Source of the DNA: Channa striata
Lineage: Eukaryota > Chordata > Actinopteri > Anabantiformes > Channidae
Direction: 5' to 3'
DNA length: 64,000 bases
NCBI GenBank assembly: GCA_033026295.1
Contig: CM065185.1
Location: 1,550,001 to 1,614,000 of the forward strand
Part shown: piece after piece, positions 13,401-24,300 of the stretch
Layout: every line of letters starts with the position of its first letter
Position numbering within the stretch: the first letter of the stretch is position 1
Notes under the pieces: model-generated
Told to the model about the DNA's origin: nothing
Seen by the model: the letters and a program-made list of their open reading frames with translations, nothing else
The model's database searches: none
Position numbers and translations under genes: made by a program

Positions 13401-14464
13401 GAGCCATGTCAAAGTGAAAAGATAGAGAACAAATAAAAATAACTGACTTACACCAGGCAGCAGACAATATATTCCAATATTTAACCTTAATACTGCTTCA
13501 TATGTGACATTTTTAGCCTCACTAACTCCTGGTGGTAATTCCCAACACACGGTCCTACAAGATTCACCGGTTTACACACACACACAGAGCGATGAAGGCG
13601 GCTGCCATGCGAGGTGCTGACCTGACCCACGCGAAGCACCATGGGTTAAGTTTCAACACAAGAAGGAAGAGGAGGTGGGGGATCAAACCGCCGACAATCC
13701 ACCTGTGAGTGCAGTCCGTGCTGTGACCACGGCAGTGATGCTTTGTCAGTATGTGCGAAGGACAGCTACAGTCATTTACCAACACATTCTGTTTAAGCTT
13801 TTTCACATTTTTTGAAAGTCAGACATTTAACTTACTGAAAGTTGAAAAGCAGGTTAAGCAACACAAAGGAAAACGATTGTCAATGGACGGCTTTAAATAC
13901 AGGGTTACGACATCATGTGAAAACACGTCTCCTGACACATTCTCCTGACCTCCTGCTTTACTGCCGCACTGACCAGATCCACCTCCCCTCTTAGTAAATC
14001 GTCCACTGATTTCATGAGCTTCGGGGTTGGTCCACTTGGACACAGGGAAAACGCTCCTATTCAGTTCCCTTGTAACACTCACCACTTTTCCAGTATTTGA
14101 GTGGTCTATACTGGGGCCTGCCTATGCTGCCTCCACCTCCTTTGTCCTGTGCAGGCACCATCCCAGGTCCCTCCGTGCTGTGGCCAGAGACCAACACCCC
14201 AGGGCTGAGTGTAAAGTCCAGTATAGATGCATCTGTCTGAGTGCTGTCCTTCACGGGACTCGCCGTCACCACTTCCTCTGTTGTCACCCAGTGTGTCGCC
14301 CACCGGGTGTCAGAAGGACCAGGTGAGGTGATAGATGGAGAGGTGATGGAGGGAGGAACGGAGGTGCTGATTTTAGGGCTTTCCCAGATCAAACCCCACC
14401 ACAGGGCTTGTACAGGAGAGGAGAAGATGAGGAGGAAAGCAAGAGAGAGGCGAGCAGCTCCCAT
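360..14464 (-). CDS. col15a1: col15a1 gene, 5' half: collagen XV alpha 1 chain, 18 coding exons seen
   Basis: Secreted basement-membrane collagen of the multiplexin group and a chondroitin-sulfate proteoglycan in mammals. Eighteen exons join into 726 codons: signal peptide and Ser/Thr/Pro-rich N-terminus (exon 1), TSPN/laminin-G-like domain (exons 2-5), acidic linker (6-8), then Gly-X-Y exons mostly in multiples of 9 bp (9-18) with Ser-Gly-rich interruptions. Collagen XV is preferred to XVIII because of LIGFPLPPSVSF, AYNFGPEANIGR, RDFAI and NAGSTGLDKF; human XVIII differs at most of these places. The C-terminal half with endostatin-like domain is off the left edge. The a or b teleost copy cannot be decided. 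Confidence 0.9.
659..694 (-). CDS. col15a1: col15a1 coding exon 17 (collagenous, 36 bp)
   Basis: Four triplets, GEQGLPGPPGAK, phase 0. The acceptor is CTCAAG and the donor AAG|GTAATT. Confidence 0.87.
997..1050 (-). CDS. col15a1: col15a1 coding exon 16 (collagenous, 54 bp)
   Basis: Six Gly-X-Y triplets, GPPGKDGAPGLPGTVGEK, phase 0. The acceptor is ATCTAG and the donor AAG|GTAATG. The 54-bp length is the classic collagen exon unit. Confidence 0.9.
1650..2584 (+). mobile_element. Tc1/mariner relic, 3' part with degraded transposase
   Basis: Plus-strand sequence follows a common fish Tc1-type transposase: a piece reading KWKTVLWSDESQF in its DDE domain, then degraded blocks, a 3' segment with CCAACTTTTTTGAGATGTG (2408 region) and the terminal repeat CCTAACTTTTTTGGAATTGG near 2558. 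Frameshifts and internal losses leave no reading frame. It sits in col15a1 intron 15. A 5' part of what looks like the same family lies at 62180-62710. Confidence 0.75.
3230..3370 (-). CDS. col15a1: col15a1 coding exon 15: Ser-Gly-rich interruption
   Basis: 141 bp, 47 codons, phase 0 at both ends, after a long pyrimidine tract ending TTTCAG and before donor GAG|GTATAC. The product holds six Ser-Gly dipeptides with nearby Asp/Glu (DWFSGSGLNGSSDFGSDPGS, then ESSFASGSGLDLRS). This fits a chondroitin-sulfate attachment region. It is not collagenous, and I cannot place a matching exon at this position of the human protein. Real exon status rests on splice sites and phase. Confidence 0.72.
4166..4318 (-). 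CDS. col15a1: col15a1 coding exon 14 (collagenous with interruption)
   Basis: 153 bp, 51 codons, phase 0. It encodes GPPGPPGLPGPPGPPG, a non-triplet stretch TNLSSSDTAVGLFPSHA, then GPPGTPGKDGLPGKPGIQ. The acceptor is TTTAG and the donor CAA|GTATGT. Confidence 0.9.
4405..4467 (-). CDS. col15a1: col15a1 coding exon 13 (non-collagenous interruption)
   Basis: 63 bp, 21 codons opening YGADALGSGFEDLESDLDL. It is acidic with one Ser-Gly and resembles the GSG-acidic interruptions of collagens XV and XVIII. The acceptor is TTTTAG and the donor AGG|GTAAGA. Confidence 0.86.
4633..4710 (-). CDS. col15a1: col15a1 coding exon 12 (collagenous into interruption)
   Basis: 78 bp, 26 codons: GDPGVGLPGPPGPPGPPGSP, then RSRSVP, where the triplets stop. 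The acceptor is CTACAG and the donor CCT|GTGAGT. Confidence 0.9.
4860..4922 (-). CDS. col15a1: col15a1 coding exon 11 (collagenous)
   Basis: 63 bp, seven Gly-X-Y triplets, GDRGPKGFSGLDGAAGAKGE plus Lys. The acceptor is TTCCAG and the donor AAG|GTACAG. Confidence 0.9.
5011..5037 (-). CDS. col15a1: col15a1 coding exon 10, 27-bp collagenous exon
   Basis: Nine codons, GSKGDKGDA, three perfect Gly-X-Y triplets in phase 0. The acceptor is TTTACAG and the donor GCA|GTAAGT. Confidence 0.87.
5186..6030 (+). mobile_element. L2-type (Maui-like) LINE 3' end
   Basis: Plus-strand remnant of the end of an L2-clade reverse transcriptase ORF, frameshifted, then the common fish 3' UTR (CACCCTGAGCCTGGTTCTGC at about 5836) and the tail GCTATATAAAT followed by TTGAATTGAA. 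It is closely similar to the copy at 30130-30965. It sits in col15a1 intron 9, opposite to the gene. Confidence 0.8.
6065..6238 (-). CDS. col15a1: col15a1 coding exon 9 (first collagenous exon)
   Basis: 174 bp, 58 codons, phase 0. It opens GHFRPELKGEPGDPGPPGPP, is interrupted at IFAPGQAQ, and resumes GPRGPQGPPGIPGYPGQPGR. The acceptor is CTCTAG and the donor CAG|GTGTGT. Confidence 0.92.
6371..6411 (-). CDS. col15a1: col15a1 coding exon 8 (short linker exon)
   Basis: 41 bp, phase 1 to 0. It encodes LHQTEELGKISGD after a split Arg codon. The acceptor is TGTACAG and the donor GAT|GTAAGT. Supported mainly by phase fit to both neighbours. Confidence 0.72.
7079..7190 (-). CDS. col15a1: col15a1 coding exon 7 (linker)
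   Basis: 112 bp, phase 0 to 1. It encodes EEDSVPVRAPPTEVPKVELD, then EYSGHMTPTEANEMLKK. Non-collagenous N-terminal linker with no clear domain. The acceptor is TTCATGTAG and the donor AAAA|GTAAGA. Its remainder fits exon 8 exactly. Confidence 0.78.
7311..7485. repeat. compound trinucleotide microsatellite
   Basis: (ATA)n, then (CAG)11 at 7372-7404, then (CAA)14 at 7405-7446, then AT-rich triplets. In the col15a1 transcript sense this is (TTG)n(CTG)n. Long poly-Leu or poly-Cys frames through it are artefacts. Confidence 0.95.
7846..7990 (-). repeat. dispersed retroelement 3' end with (AAGAT)n tail
   Basis: A (AAGAT)n run is followed by AAATCTTTATTGATCC and then GGAAATTTA, the reverse of a retroelement 3' end widespread in fish. 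The family cannot be named with certainty. Confidence 0.5.
8134..8232 (-). CDS. col15a1: col15a1 coding exon 6 (acidic linker)
   Basis: 99 bp, 33 codons, phase 0. It encodes ASGYASGDDAMDDRETEEEK, then VKNTHGRKHVTEK. The two Ser-Gly-acidic motifs are candidate glycosaminoglycan sites; the human gene has SASGETSG at this place. The acceptor is AAAAAG and the donor AAG|GTAGGC. Confidence 0.8.
9264..9338 (-). CDS. col15a1: col15a1 coding exon 5 (TSPN domain end)
   Basis: 75 bp, 25 codons, phase 0. It encodes GSIEQLVIKDDPRAAEEQCE then DDDPY, including the second Cys of the domain (human has GSLQQL and a DPR then Cys). The acceptor is CTCCAG and the donor TAT|GTGAGA. Confidence 0.92.
10710..10862 (-). 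CDS. col15a1: col15a1 coding exon 4 (TSPN domain)
   Basis: 153 bp, 51 codons, phase 0. It encodes VVVEHNEVRLYMDCGEPERA, then TFSHNSGIFVANAGSTGLDK. The Cys of MDCGE is the conserved domain cysteine. The acceptor is TGTCAG and the donor GTG|GTGAGT. Confidence 0.92.
11081..11290 (-). CDS. col15a1: col15a1 coding exon 3 (TSPN domain)
   Basis: 210 bp, 70 codons, phase 0. It encodes VRPASQRGGMLFAITDARQK, then LYYTDKEQASHSHKAAAFTV and PEMTDQWTRFT, collagen XV-like throughout. The acceptor is AAACTCAAG and the donor ACG|GTGAGG. Confidence 0.92.
11627..11814 (-). CDS. col15a1: col15a1 coding exon 2 (TSPN domain start)
   Basis: 188 bp, phase 1 to 0. It encodes EQGSGGYLNLMKLIGFPLPP, then SVSFTPGFGDLPAYNFGPEA and a tail with FYRDFAIICM. 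This matches the first part of the collagen XV TSPN/LamG-like domain. The acceptor is CTGCCAG and the donor ATG|GTAAAA. Confidence 0.92.
14083..14464 (-). CDS. col15a1: col15a1 coding exon 1: signal peptide and Ser/Thr-rich N-terminus
   Basis: 382 bp from ATG to donor AGTG|GTGAGT. The start at 14464 has A at -3 and G at +4 and is followed at once by the hydrophobic signal GAARLSLAFLLIFSSPVQA; an in-frame ATG at 14500 would bury it and was not chosen. The rest is rich in Ser, Thr and Pro (SVPPSITSPSITSPGPS) with likely O-glycosylation, about 107 residues. Human COL15A1 has a much shorter segment before its TSPN domain. Confidence 0.82.
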
Positions 14465-14930
14465 CCTGTTTGTGTGTCTTACATGGGGGTAGAAACACAC
14501 AAAATAGTCTGCACACGGCCCCGCTTCGACTAGTCTGCAAAAGTACGTCTGGGCTACAAAAAGTATTTAGGGGAAAAACCTGTCGGCCCTCTGTTGTTTC
14601 TCTTCTTGTTCCCTCCCTCCTTCCTTTGCCTTTCCTCTTAGTTTGTGCCCTCTCGGCGACGTTTCCCCTCTCCCTCCCCTCCTCACTCCCTCTGTAATTA
14701 TGGACTCCCCCTCCTCTGCTACTCTGCAACACAGGCAACTTTTCTCTCCCCTCTTCTGTCAGACAGACAGATTACAGAGGTAGACAGCTTGTTACTCCTC
14801 CATGTTCCTCCTCCTTTCCTCTCCTCCCTCCTCCTGAGCGTGTGTGTGTTCTCTGATTTAAACTTGTGGTTTCTCAGTTTCTTGTTACACTGCATGACCA
14901 GCCTGTCACGTCCATAACACACACAGACAC
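14465..14930 (-). promoter_or_regulatory. col15a1: probable col15a1 5' UTR and proximal promoter
   Basis: Purine-rich on the minus strand, directly upstream of the col15a1 start codon. No TATA box or initiator could be placed with confidence, so the transcription start is unknown. Called only from position. Confidence 0.3.
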
Positions 14931-17900
14931 ACTGATTTAGGACACTGCTGCATGTGCTAAATGTTCAATCACCCTGTTTCATTTGTGGCTTGTCATCCAC
15001 GTATAAAACAATTCACCAAACTAAATGACGCGAAAACTTTTACCGGCATTATCTGTGAGGTTTTTTGAGTTCAAGTAAATGTTTTACATTGTTATCTTCT
15101 TAGCTTTACAGTTTTATTTTAGAATTGCTTAAGCACATCACACTTTAAAACACTACACACAATTCACACAGCCACGAACAGTGAAACACATGACATTACT
15201 TTTAGAATTAAACACTATCTTTTGTCTCATTTGCTTAGACACTATCTCCATTCTGTTTCCATTCTATAATCACATTCTCAAACCACAGACCAATGCTTAT
15301 ATTAACAAAGCATTATAAATATGCAACAAAATACAAACCACATCTATCAATATCCCAGTATTCCCCAGTGATTTGATTAGCAATAACAAACTACAAAAAA
15401 AAAAGATATCCTAAGACAGCTTTTTCAGGTTATTCCATCCTGTACCCAACACACACAACCTACAGTGAGCATCTAGACTAGAACATTCACACACTCCTCA
15501 CGGCTCCTTGTTTGTGCTGTACTCCTTTTTCAGGGAAAACATTTGCAACGTTCACCTAAAACCTGAATGTTTTTTAACCACATTGCATTAGATGACATTG
15601 TTTTCCTATACCAGTAGAAGACATACACACAAAAATGGTAATAAGGGAAAATACTGAAAAATAAAAAGAAACCAAATTAAACTTACGGGTGGAAAAAACC
15701 CCAAAATCTAAATAAAGACAGTTAATCCATTGCTCCTGTCATCAGTCTTTGATGCAGACTTGCAAACAGCAAAACAGAGAACATCATTTAGAGGCGGGGA
15801 GGTGCTGACTGCTAAATGAAGAATTGTATGTAGTGGAGGTTGCATTCATCTACATTAGAGATTCATAAAAGTAATGTAATTTGTATCAGCTGGGAACACG
15901 CTACCTTTTTTTTGCTCAGGTGACATCAGGGGAAAGAACATTACTGGCCACTGTCAATGCCTGTGGACAGTGTAGGGAGAATATCATAATCCTCCAACAC
16001 CGTGGCAACCTTCTCCTCCCAACAACACTGCACCTCTCATAAAGGAAGGGTTGCTTAATTGTCTTACACATTACATTTAGCTTATAAAAAATCTAAAATT
16101 TATCAAAAAGATATTCATAGTAGTGTTTTGTGTTGACATCAATGTGTATTTGGTTGGTGGAAAGATGTAATCAGATGATGCATGTGCATGTCTCAAAAAA
16201 AAGTTATTGTCAGAAGGGATGAAACTGTTTTAATTCCAGTGTTTTCCTCTACTACAGAGTTTTGCATCTTATGTTTTAGGTTTTGATAAATTGAGTCAGA
16301 GATTCTGGAAATATGTGTAAGCAGCTGTAAAAAAAACTGCAAAACACATTTTTAACATGTTTTAATCTAGGATATATTGCATTGAATGAATTACTTCATT
16401 GCATGCATTGCGTGGTTTCTACATGTAGTCATTATTAAAGGAACCAAGCCATCAGCTCTGATGGGACCTCAGTACTTTTTCTAGAGGTTATTACTGGCAC
16501 TAGGGGCCAGTGTGAAATAGTATAATAAGTTATGTAGAATAAACCCTTTGTATTTTTATGAATAAAATATTCTGCAAATTTTTCTGTGAATACATTATGT
16601 ATGAAAATGCTCCTTTTGTAGAAAAACATATTTTTCTGCTTGTCTATCTTTACCTGAACTTACAGTTTTGAGGAGAAAAACATAAATGTTGTTGCCACAT
16701 ACCACAATGAAAATGGTGGATGAAACATAGAGAGCTCTGCTTCAGCTAATTACAACTGTACAGTTCTGGTTTTACATTAATATGTGTTAAATTCCTTTTG
16801 GATAAAAGCGTCTGCCAAATGACTAAATGTAATCTAAGCAGTATGTGTGGCAGCAGATCAAAGAACCCTCATAACAAATTAAGAGACTTGAAACTTGACT
16901 TGGATATGAAAAAAAAACTGACTTGTGAACATTTCTGGTTTCAAGTCAAGTTCCAAGTTGGATTTCTAAGTTTGCATCACTAAAAACTTTAAAAACTTTA
17001 AAAACTTTATCGACTTTTCACATGTAAACTCTACTAATGAGACATCAAAACCCACAGCACAGGTCAAAGTGCTTCAAATAAACATAGGTAAGATTTTAAC
17101 ATTTGATAGTAACCTGCTTCAATTTGGATGAAAAATGTAATCAAAAGGTAGAAAATGTTGGCAAAACGGAAGCAATTAGAGCTCACGTTGTCCGTACTGC
17201 AGCTCACTGATCAGGGAGAGAGGCCCAATGTGGACGATGACAAAGAGATGCCTGTTCTGTTGTTTAGTGCTTGTCTAAAATGATTGGTGAGGTCATCGGG
17301 TGGACGTGCTCAACTCCAGTAGATATTAAAGGTGTAGATACACAAAAAATATTTGTCTAGGCCTCAAGGCAAAACTAAACAGAATAAATAAATAAATCCA
17401 TAAAGTTACAATGAAAATTTTCTAAATTTAAATCGATTATTTTTTATAAACATGATGTAAATGATGTAAGAGTGTGTTGGTTGGTTAGTTGGTGTCACTC
17501 ATTACAATTAAACATGACATTCACCGACAGCATCAAACAATGTTACAGCAACAAAAAGAAACACTACAGATCACAAACCAGCGAGATGCGATCAGAGCTT
17601 CCCACACAGCAGATATGTAACACACTGTCCACGCTGCGAGTGCCCTGCTGTTGGGTTGGTGATGAGTGTCCCACTTTCTTCAGCTGAGAGTTAGCTAACT
17701 GTGCGTTTGTTTTGCTTGTTGCTTGCAGGATTTGCTGATTGTGTTAAGGCCAACGTGCATGTGTCATAACCAGTGAATTTAATTTAAAAGCCCTTTTAGG
17801 ATGAAAAACACTGGTTTCAGTCTGTATGTGCTGCACCGCATATTCTCATTTAGTTTTCCTGTGACACAATCAACTCTGTCGTTACAGCAGTTGTCCAAAC

Positions 17901-18180
17901 AGCCTTAACCTGAGGGCTGTTGTTTGTAGATGCTATTATGATAAATGTGACCAAAGTTTGGGAGCCATCTTGGTTGTGGGTACAAAGGGGTGGGGGTGGT
18001 CTCTAATGGAGCAGATGATGGGTTTAGGGTTTAAAGATGGGGTGAGGGGAAAAAAAAACCCAAGGGGGGAGAAGCGTGATTAGTCATGGATTAACCAGGG
18101 ATACGAGGTCTGGAAAAGGGGTGGGGGCGAGAGAAGCATGGGGCAGCCCTGATGCTCCATCATAGAGAAACCTGGTAGGT
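14931..18180. other. intergenic, no gene recognised
   Basis: Only short random frames on both strands. A short repeat tail (TTTTGGATAAAAGCGTCTGC) occurs near 16795, shared with 25430. G-rich runs appear at 17985-18130. Regulatory elements for col15a1 are possible here but none is visible. Confidence 0.5.
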
Positions 18181-18186
18181 CATATC

Positions 18187-18353
18187 AACCCCCCTCCACC
18201 CACCCACCCACCCACACACACCCACACACACCCACACACACCCACACACCCACACACACCCACACACACACCCACACACACACACACACACACAGACACA
18301 CACACACACACACCCACCCACCCACACACCCACACACACCCACACACACACAC
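18187..18353. repeat. (CCCACACACA)n minisatellite with a C/G-run edge
   Basis: About 165 bp of CCCA and CACACACC units. The first 28 bp on the minus strand carry four GGGT units in a row followed by GGAGGGGGG, a textbook G-quadruplex pattern. Confidence 0.95.
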
Positions 18354-18359
18354 ATGTAT

Positions 18360-21300
18360 GTACTGTATAATTACAGCCCCCAACTGCTTACAAACCACTG
18401 ACCCTTCTCTGGGTCTGATTAGGCTGAAGTGATCAGAGGAGGTCATCTGACTGAAATGGCTAGCAATAGGATCAACAATAGGGCAAGTACGATGCATAAC
18501 TAATCCAGCTGCTTTAAGAAAAGCAATGTATACATCAAAACCGGATCAGCTGGGGATTTTAATAAATAATGATTTTAATAAAGAGTGGAGATACCCATGG
18601 TAACAAAAATGCCAAAAATCCACAACATGTTAAAGCAATGTAGGTTTTACAAGAGCTGTTTCTGATTGACGGATTAACTGTGTTGGTTGTAGTCACCTAC
18701 AGGAAACACACTCTCAACAAAAAAGCTTTGATTTGATACTTTTTCAAAATAAATTACCTTTTGTTGAAATCTAACTCCAGTAAAAGGCCCAGGTTCCAAC
18801 ACGCGCTCACATAAGGATACACACAGGATTCAACCATTTAAATTAAAAGCTCTTTCTCTTTAAAATGTCTTTCAAAATGAATCAATGCAATGGTAAAATA
18901 GGCACATAGGGAGCACTCTCTCACATCCACTGCAGTCGCTAAGCTGTCATTTAGTGGTCTTCTGTCGTATTTGAGTTTAAAAATGAAGTAAAACGATTAT
19001 TAAAAATTATTATTAAAATTGTTTGTGCAGCAATTGTTATTAAATTTAAAAATAAAATTACTCCACACATAATGGCTGATAAAAGGAAATGATTGAGTAT
19101 TAGTGAGAAAATTAGTGAGTATTTTCAGACCCTCTTCTTTTCTATAAGGGGGGACCCCATTTAGGGCCTCTGGATTCCAGGAAGACTGACCCCTTCACCC
19201 TTCACCTTTATCTCATTTCTCACTCTACCTACCAACGGCCCCAACAATAACTTCTAATTGGTTTACTGTCACAGTAAATCTCACCGGGAATGCTATGAAT
19301 TTATTCACACTAATAATCATTTAGGTGGGTGCAGCAGAAACAAGGAAAGACATGCAGCTTCATATGCTGTGGAGGACACACATCTCTTTCTACATGCAAC
19401 GTTTGACAGGTGTTTTTGGCATTACTATATGCCACTTAAAATACTGAAATATGCACAACAAAAAGAAAAACTCATAAATGAATTTTATGCATTTACGAAC
19501 AAAAACATATTAGATTAAAATTACCTATAAGCACTAATATGATCAGTCTGTTAGATGACACAAAACCATCCCTATAAAGTGACAATCCGAAACCCTGAAA
19601 GATGCTTTTCTATGGCGTTGCTCAAACATTGGTACTATGGCACCACCTGGTGGTTTGGAATTGCTAAAAAACACAGTCACATTACAGCCACAACAGGAAG
19701 AGTAAAATCAAACTATGGCTCCTGATCTGCATCAACACATCTGCTTGTATGGCCCAAGAAATAGTAGGATCTAAGTTTTAAGTTTGGCAACCTCCAGCCT
19801 TAGACCAGGGCAACCTCACGGCACCATGAACATTGCCCATACAACCATCGTTCTCGAATTAAAGACACATACCTGATCATACATTCTGTGAGAAAATTTG
19901 TGTTTGTGTGTGTTCTCAGTTATGTGTGTCTGAGTGAGCAAGACCCACTCTGCCAATTAGTGCGTAGGAAGTTTTGGGCTCACTGGTCAATGTTTTTGTG
20001 CCAGAACAACACAAACACATTTATTAAGTACTTCAAATGCTAACAATTAATCCCCCCCACACACACCCCCCGTTACAGACATTAATTCCTATAACTTTCT
20101 AATGTGTGTGTAAGGTACAGAGAGTGACAGAGACACTGTTTTTCTCTTTCCCAGTGGCTTTGATTGACACATCTTCTTAACCAACCCTAACACTGAATGC
20201 TGGGTGGGTGGGCTGCAGAGGTCAACAGAGAGGAGCTGTTCCCAGGTAACACTTTACCTCATGCACACATTTTAAGACCCCCACCAACACACACACATGC
20301 ACACAGTAGCCTCCAAGCAAGCAGTCAATAAAGTCTGTGTTGCGAAGCTCGTGCACCTCCCCCTCAGCACTCATTTTCTCCCCCTTCTTCTGCTGCTCCG
20401 ACCACGGTCAACTTTTAAGGCAGAGTTCACTCATGAAATGTCGGGCTACCAAAGAAAGACTGTACAGCTAGTCCAAAATAAATCATGACGTGAACTAAAG
20501 AGCTATTATCCACATTTATTTTATCCAGTATAGAATAAATGTGCATCAAGGACATGTCTAGTAAAGGCAGTAGAAAAACAAAAACAGGACAAGGACTTCG
20601 CATTAAACAGGATAAAGACTGCAGACTGCAAAGTTTTTATAACTTTATGACCCAAACACTGCACCTTATGGTTTGTAACATTTTATATGTTGGAGATCTT
20701 GTGTTATCCTACTTGTAATATACAGCTACATCACTGTGGGGCAGCAGCACTTCCAAGCTGCGGTTCTGAACACCACACAGATCATCTTCACAGGCCATTA
20801 TAACATCAGGTCCTGATTTGTCTGTCTGATCGAAACTCTTTTTTTGTCAGCAGACGGCAGGTGGGAGGCGAAAAATGCTGGGAATGTCAGAGATGATGTT
20901 AAAACGCGCAAATGTGGAGTCCAACACAATGACACACACTTTGATCCGACCTCAGTGAAGACAAAGGAACTACCCTCAGGCAAAGGGGAGTGTGCAGGGA
21001 GGGAGCAAGGATCTCCTGTTTTCTGCATCCTAAGTCAAATGTTAAGATGTTCAGTGCCAGCACTTACAATACAAACTATCCTTACATTCATTGGTGTGAC
21101 TGTGTGTGTCAGCACCAGTAAAACAGCGAAGGTGTGAATAGGACTATGTAATCCAGCCTTAGCATCCATGGGAAAATAACAGCAGGGACAGAGGAAAAGA
21201 AGCAGAGACGGGTGACATCTTCAGCAAAGGAGACAAGAAAGCAACAGGGAAAAGATAATAAACTGACAATAGAAAACTGGAATCCGAGAGTTTATCAAAA

Positions 21301-24300
21301 GAAGAGTTTGGCTCCAGGGTAGGATTAATCCAAACCACTCACCTGCCCACACACACGCACACACAAAAAAAACCCACCAATATAAGTAACTACAAGTGAA
21401 GACGAGTCATCAAGTCAAAGTGCAGATCCAGGATAGACGTGTAAATTATAACCTTGTAAAAGCCATTAAAAGTCATGGCGGAGCTGCTGTGATTGTACAC
21501 AGGTACAGGTACATAGGTGTTCCAGTGGCCAGTACATCAGCCAAAAATCGTACTAGCAAAAAAGCTGAACATTTTTTAAAACCTTACACCAAAGTTGTTA
21601 ATTAGTCAGGGGCAATGTTTCAAAAGCAAGCATATACATCTACAAACATTAGCATTTATTTGGATGTGTCACCCCACAACACTGCGGTCCAATATACACT
21701 CTGTTCGCTCTGATGTTGTTTCCACCAGTGTCTGAAAATGAATATCTAATAAAGATCTAATAAATATCTAATATATAATTTGAATGCCTGCTGTCTGGTC
21801 AGGTTGAATTTGAAGCTTTTTTGGCTGAGAACATATTTATGACACAAGTTGTGGGTTACTACAAGTGACAAATTTCACACTGAGCCACAACTAATCTAAT
21901 AATATTCTAATAATCTAATTGTTCTAATATAAATGAATCCAGTTCTGAGTACAGGATGTCTGCTGATCCACCTGCTATTACATGACAATATTCAATTGAT
22001 TGAGCTAAAGCTACTGAGGAACGTCTGACTTTGAATATACACATGCTCAGTGCCACATTGTAAGGCCTACTGCATTTTGCAGATAAAGCAAGTCTTTGTT
22101 TGGGAAGTCAGAGGTGGACATCTGCAGTGAGACAGTTTCCATTACCTCAAGTGTCCCTGGCTTTCACCCCATTCCATTAACCGCCCCCTGCCCTCCTCTC
22201 ACCCTCACGTCACCCTCTGAAACACATAGTCATATAGACAGATACAGAGATGGAGGCTGAGAGGTCAAGCAGCTCAGCGATGGTTTTTTCCATGTGCTAA
22301 TACGTGCAGAGATACGGGACAAAGTCATGAGACAGACGGACAGACAGACAGGAGACACATGCTGATGTCAGGAACAAGTTGGACTGATTTGATGCTCACA
22401 ATTGTCTCTAAACCAATATCTTTACATTGTCAGGCTCAGTGGTTCTTGTCAGACATTTACTGGGTCATACACTATAATGTACAGATTTGTAATGAAACCT
22501 TAAATACATTCTTATTGAATGTATCTGCATGTCAAACCATTCACTCCTGCCCCATCTGTGGTAACATAGATACAAGTTGCCAAACGATTAACATCTGCCA
22601 ACGTCCTGCTCATGCATGTAAACGGCTCGGGGCTTTGAATGTGAGACTCTCAGTGTGTGTGTTTGCTCAGCTGCGAGTGTTGTCCTCAGAGCAAACACCC
22701 TTCTCCGAGCTTCATCTCCTCCTCGAATATGACTGTTAACGAAACGCGAGGGAGGCGCCTCCTTTGCTCATCCTGTAGAAAGTGTCGCCTTTGCTGTTAC
22801 AGTGGAGCGTTGGATTCCACACAGCTAAGTCGTGGATGATTGTTACAGTCATTGGATGTGGACTGTTTGGAACGAAACCTAGAATGTGACAGAAAAATAT
22901 CATCTCATGGTTACTCCACAGTCCCTCTGGCAGACATCTGCCCACTGAGCCCTCAGCACATAATCTGCTATTGTCAACAACTGCAGACGCCAAAGGCCGC
23001 ACAGTGCTGTCAATGTATTCTGACCTTTTCCTGCCACTGAATCTGTTCGAACATAGAGCAGTGGAAGTAGATACGGGCAGGTGTAGACAGCTGCACTGCA
23101 TCCTAATACTGTTTGAATAGCACTGTTCTGCGCATAAATTCACATCATTCCATCCTCATGTACATGCAGAGATATGAGTATAACAGTGTATACTTATATA
23201 TACCCATGTATTTGATAGATCAGTTCAAAATAATAAACTCTAATAACTTTAATAAGTTCCATTTAATTGTCGAGTTTATTTTTTCTAGATTTATGTCTGT
23301 CTTTGTGCAAGTCAGCCACAGACCCAAATATGACGCAAAATATGCAAAAGCATAAGCCCACACACACACCTCTGCACACACAGAATGACAGTGTACTGTC
23401 AACCCTGCTCTTTAAACTCAGGCAGTAAAATCAAACAGCATCAGTTCAATTAAAGCGTGCAGATACAGGTCCAGGGTCTTGAACGGTGTCTGAGAGTAGT
23501 ATGGGAACTTTGCTAACCCCAAGTCTTACTGCGTAGTTTGGGGAAGTGCCACCCAAGGATGGTGCTGAATCTGTGTGTGCTCATCAATGGTACCATCATT
23601 TGTCTAATACCCAATCACAGTTTCTGTGAGTTCATGTGCAATACAAAGAGTGTGGCTGTGACAACTGCTCTACTACTGAAATTAGACAAATTATTTGTCA
23701 CTTTAAAGTGATGAAAATGACAAAAACACTAATTCATTCTTCACCTAGAAGTGTGTGTGTGATAGGTGTGCACCTGAGATGCACCTCACTAATAAATCTT
23801 AGATTGTGTATACAGTGTGTCCGTTCACACATCCAACAGGCCATAACAGCGCATGTAAAACTATGTTATACTCTCCTCACATAAATTGAGTTGAAAAAAA
23901 GTTGAACGGATGTCTTGCTTAGTAAAAAGACCTTCTTTGTATGTGTCCTGCCCTAAATCACTGACGGAATCAGATGCAGAACAGATACACAAAGACAATG
24001 ATTCATGTTCAACTTGTTTTAAACTTCTGTAACTATGGAAACAGTGTACCCACACAGCCATCCAGAGAAATGTTTCCTCTCCAAAACCCTCATAGTAAGA
24101 TTTGTCCTGTTTATTTTACCAAATCATCAGGTCGGCCTCCGATATGGATCTAAGTGAACCTCAGCGCACACTGTGGTACTGTACTGTACCATAACGGAAA
24201 CTAAAGTTGGACAACTACGTCATCTCAGCCACCTCATTTTCAGTTGAATGCCCCATTCCTGTTTTCAAGTTTCCAGTGGGAGAGATTGTTTATCCCATTA

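Noticed and set aside
360..14464. Assignment of the collagen to col18a1
   Set aside because: The interruption pattern (GSGFEDLES) is XVIII-like, but the whole TSPN domain follows collagen XV wording (LIGFPLPPSVSF, AYNFGPEANIGR, NAGSTGLDKF).
14462..14500. Upstream in-frame ATG at 14500 as col15a1 start
   Set aside because: It would place a polar stretch before the signal peptide; the ATG at 14464 has good context and leads straight into the hydrophobic segment.
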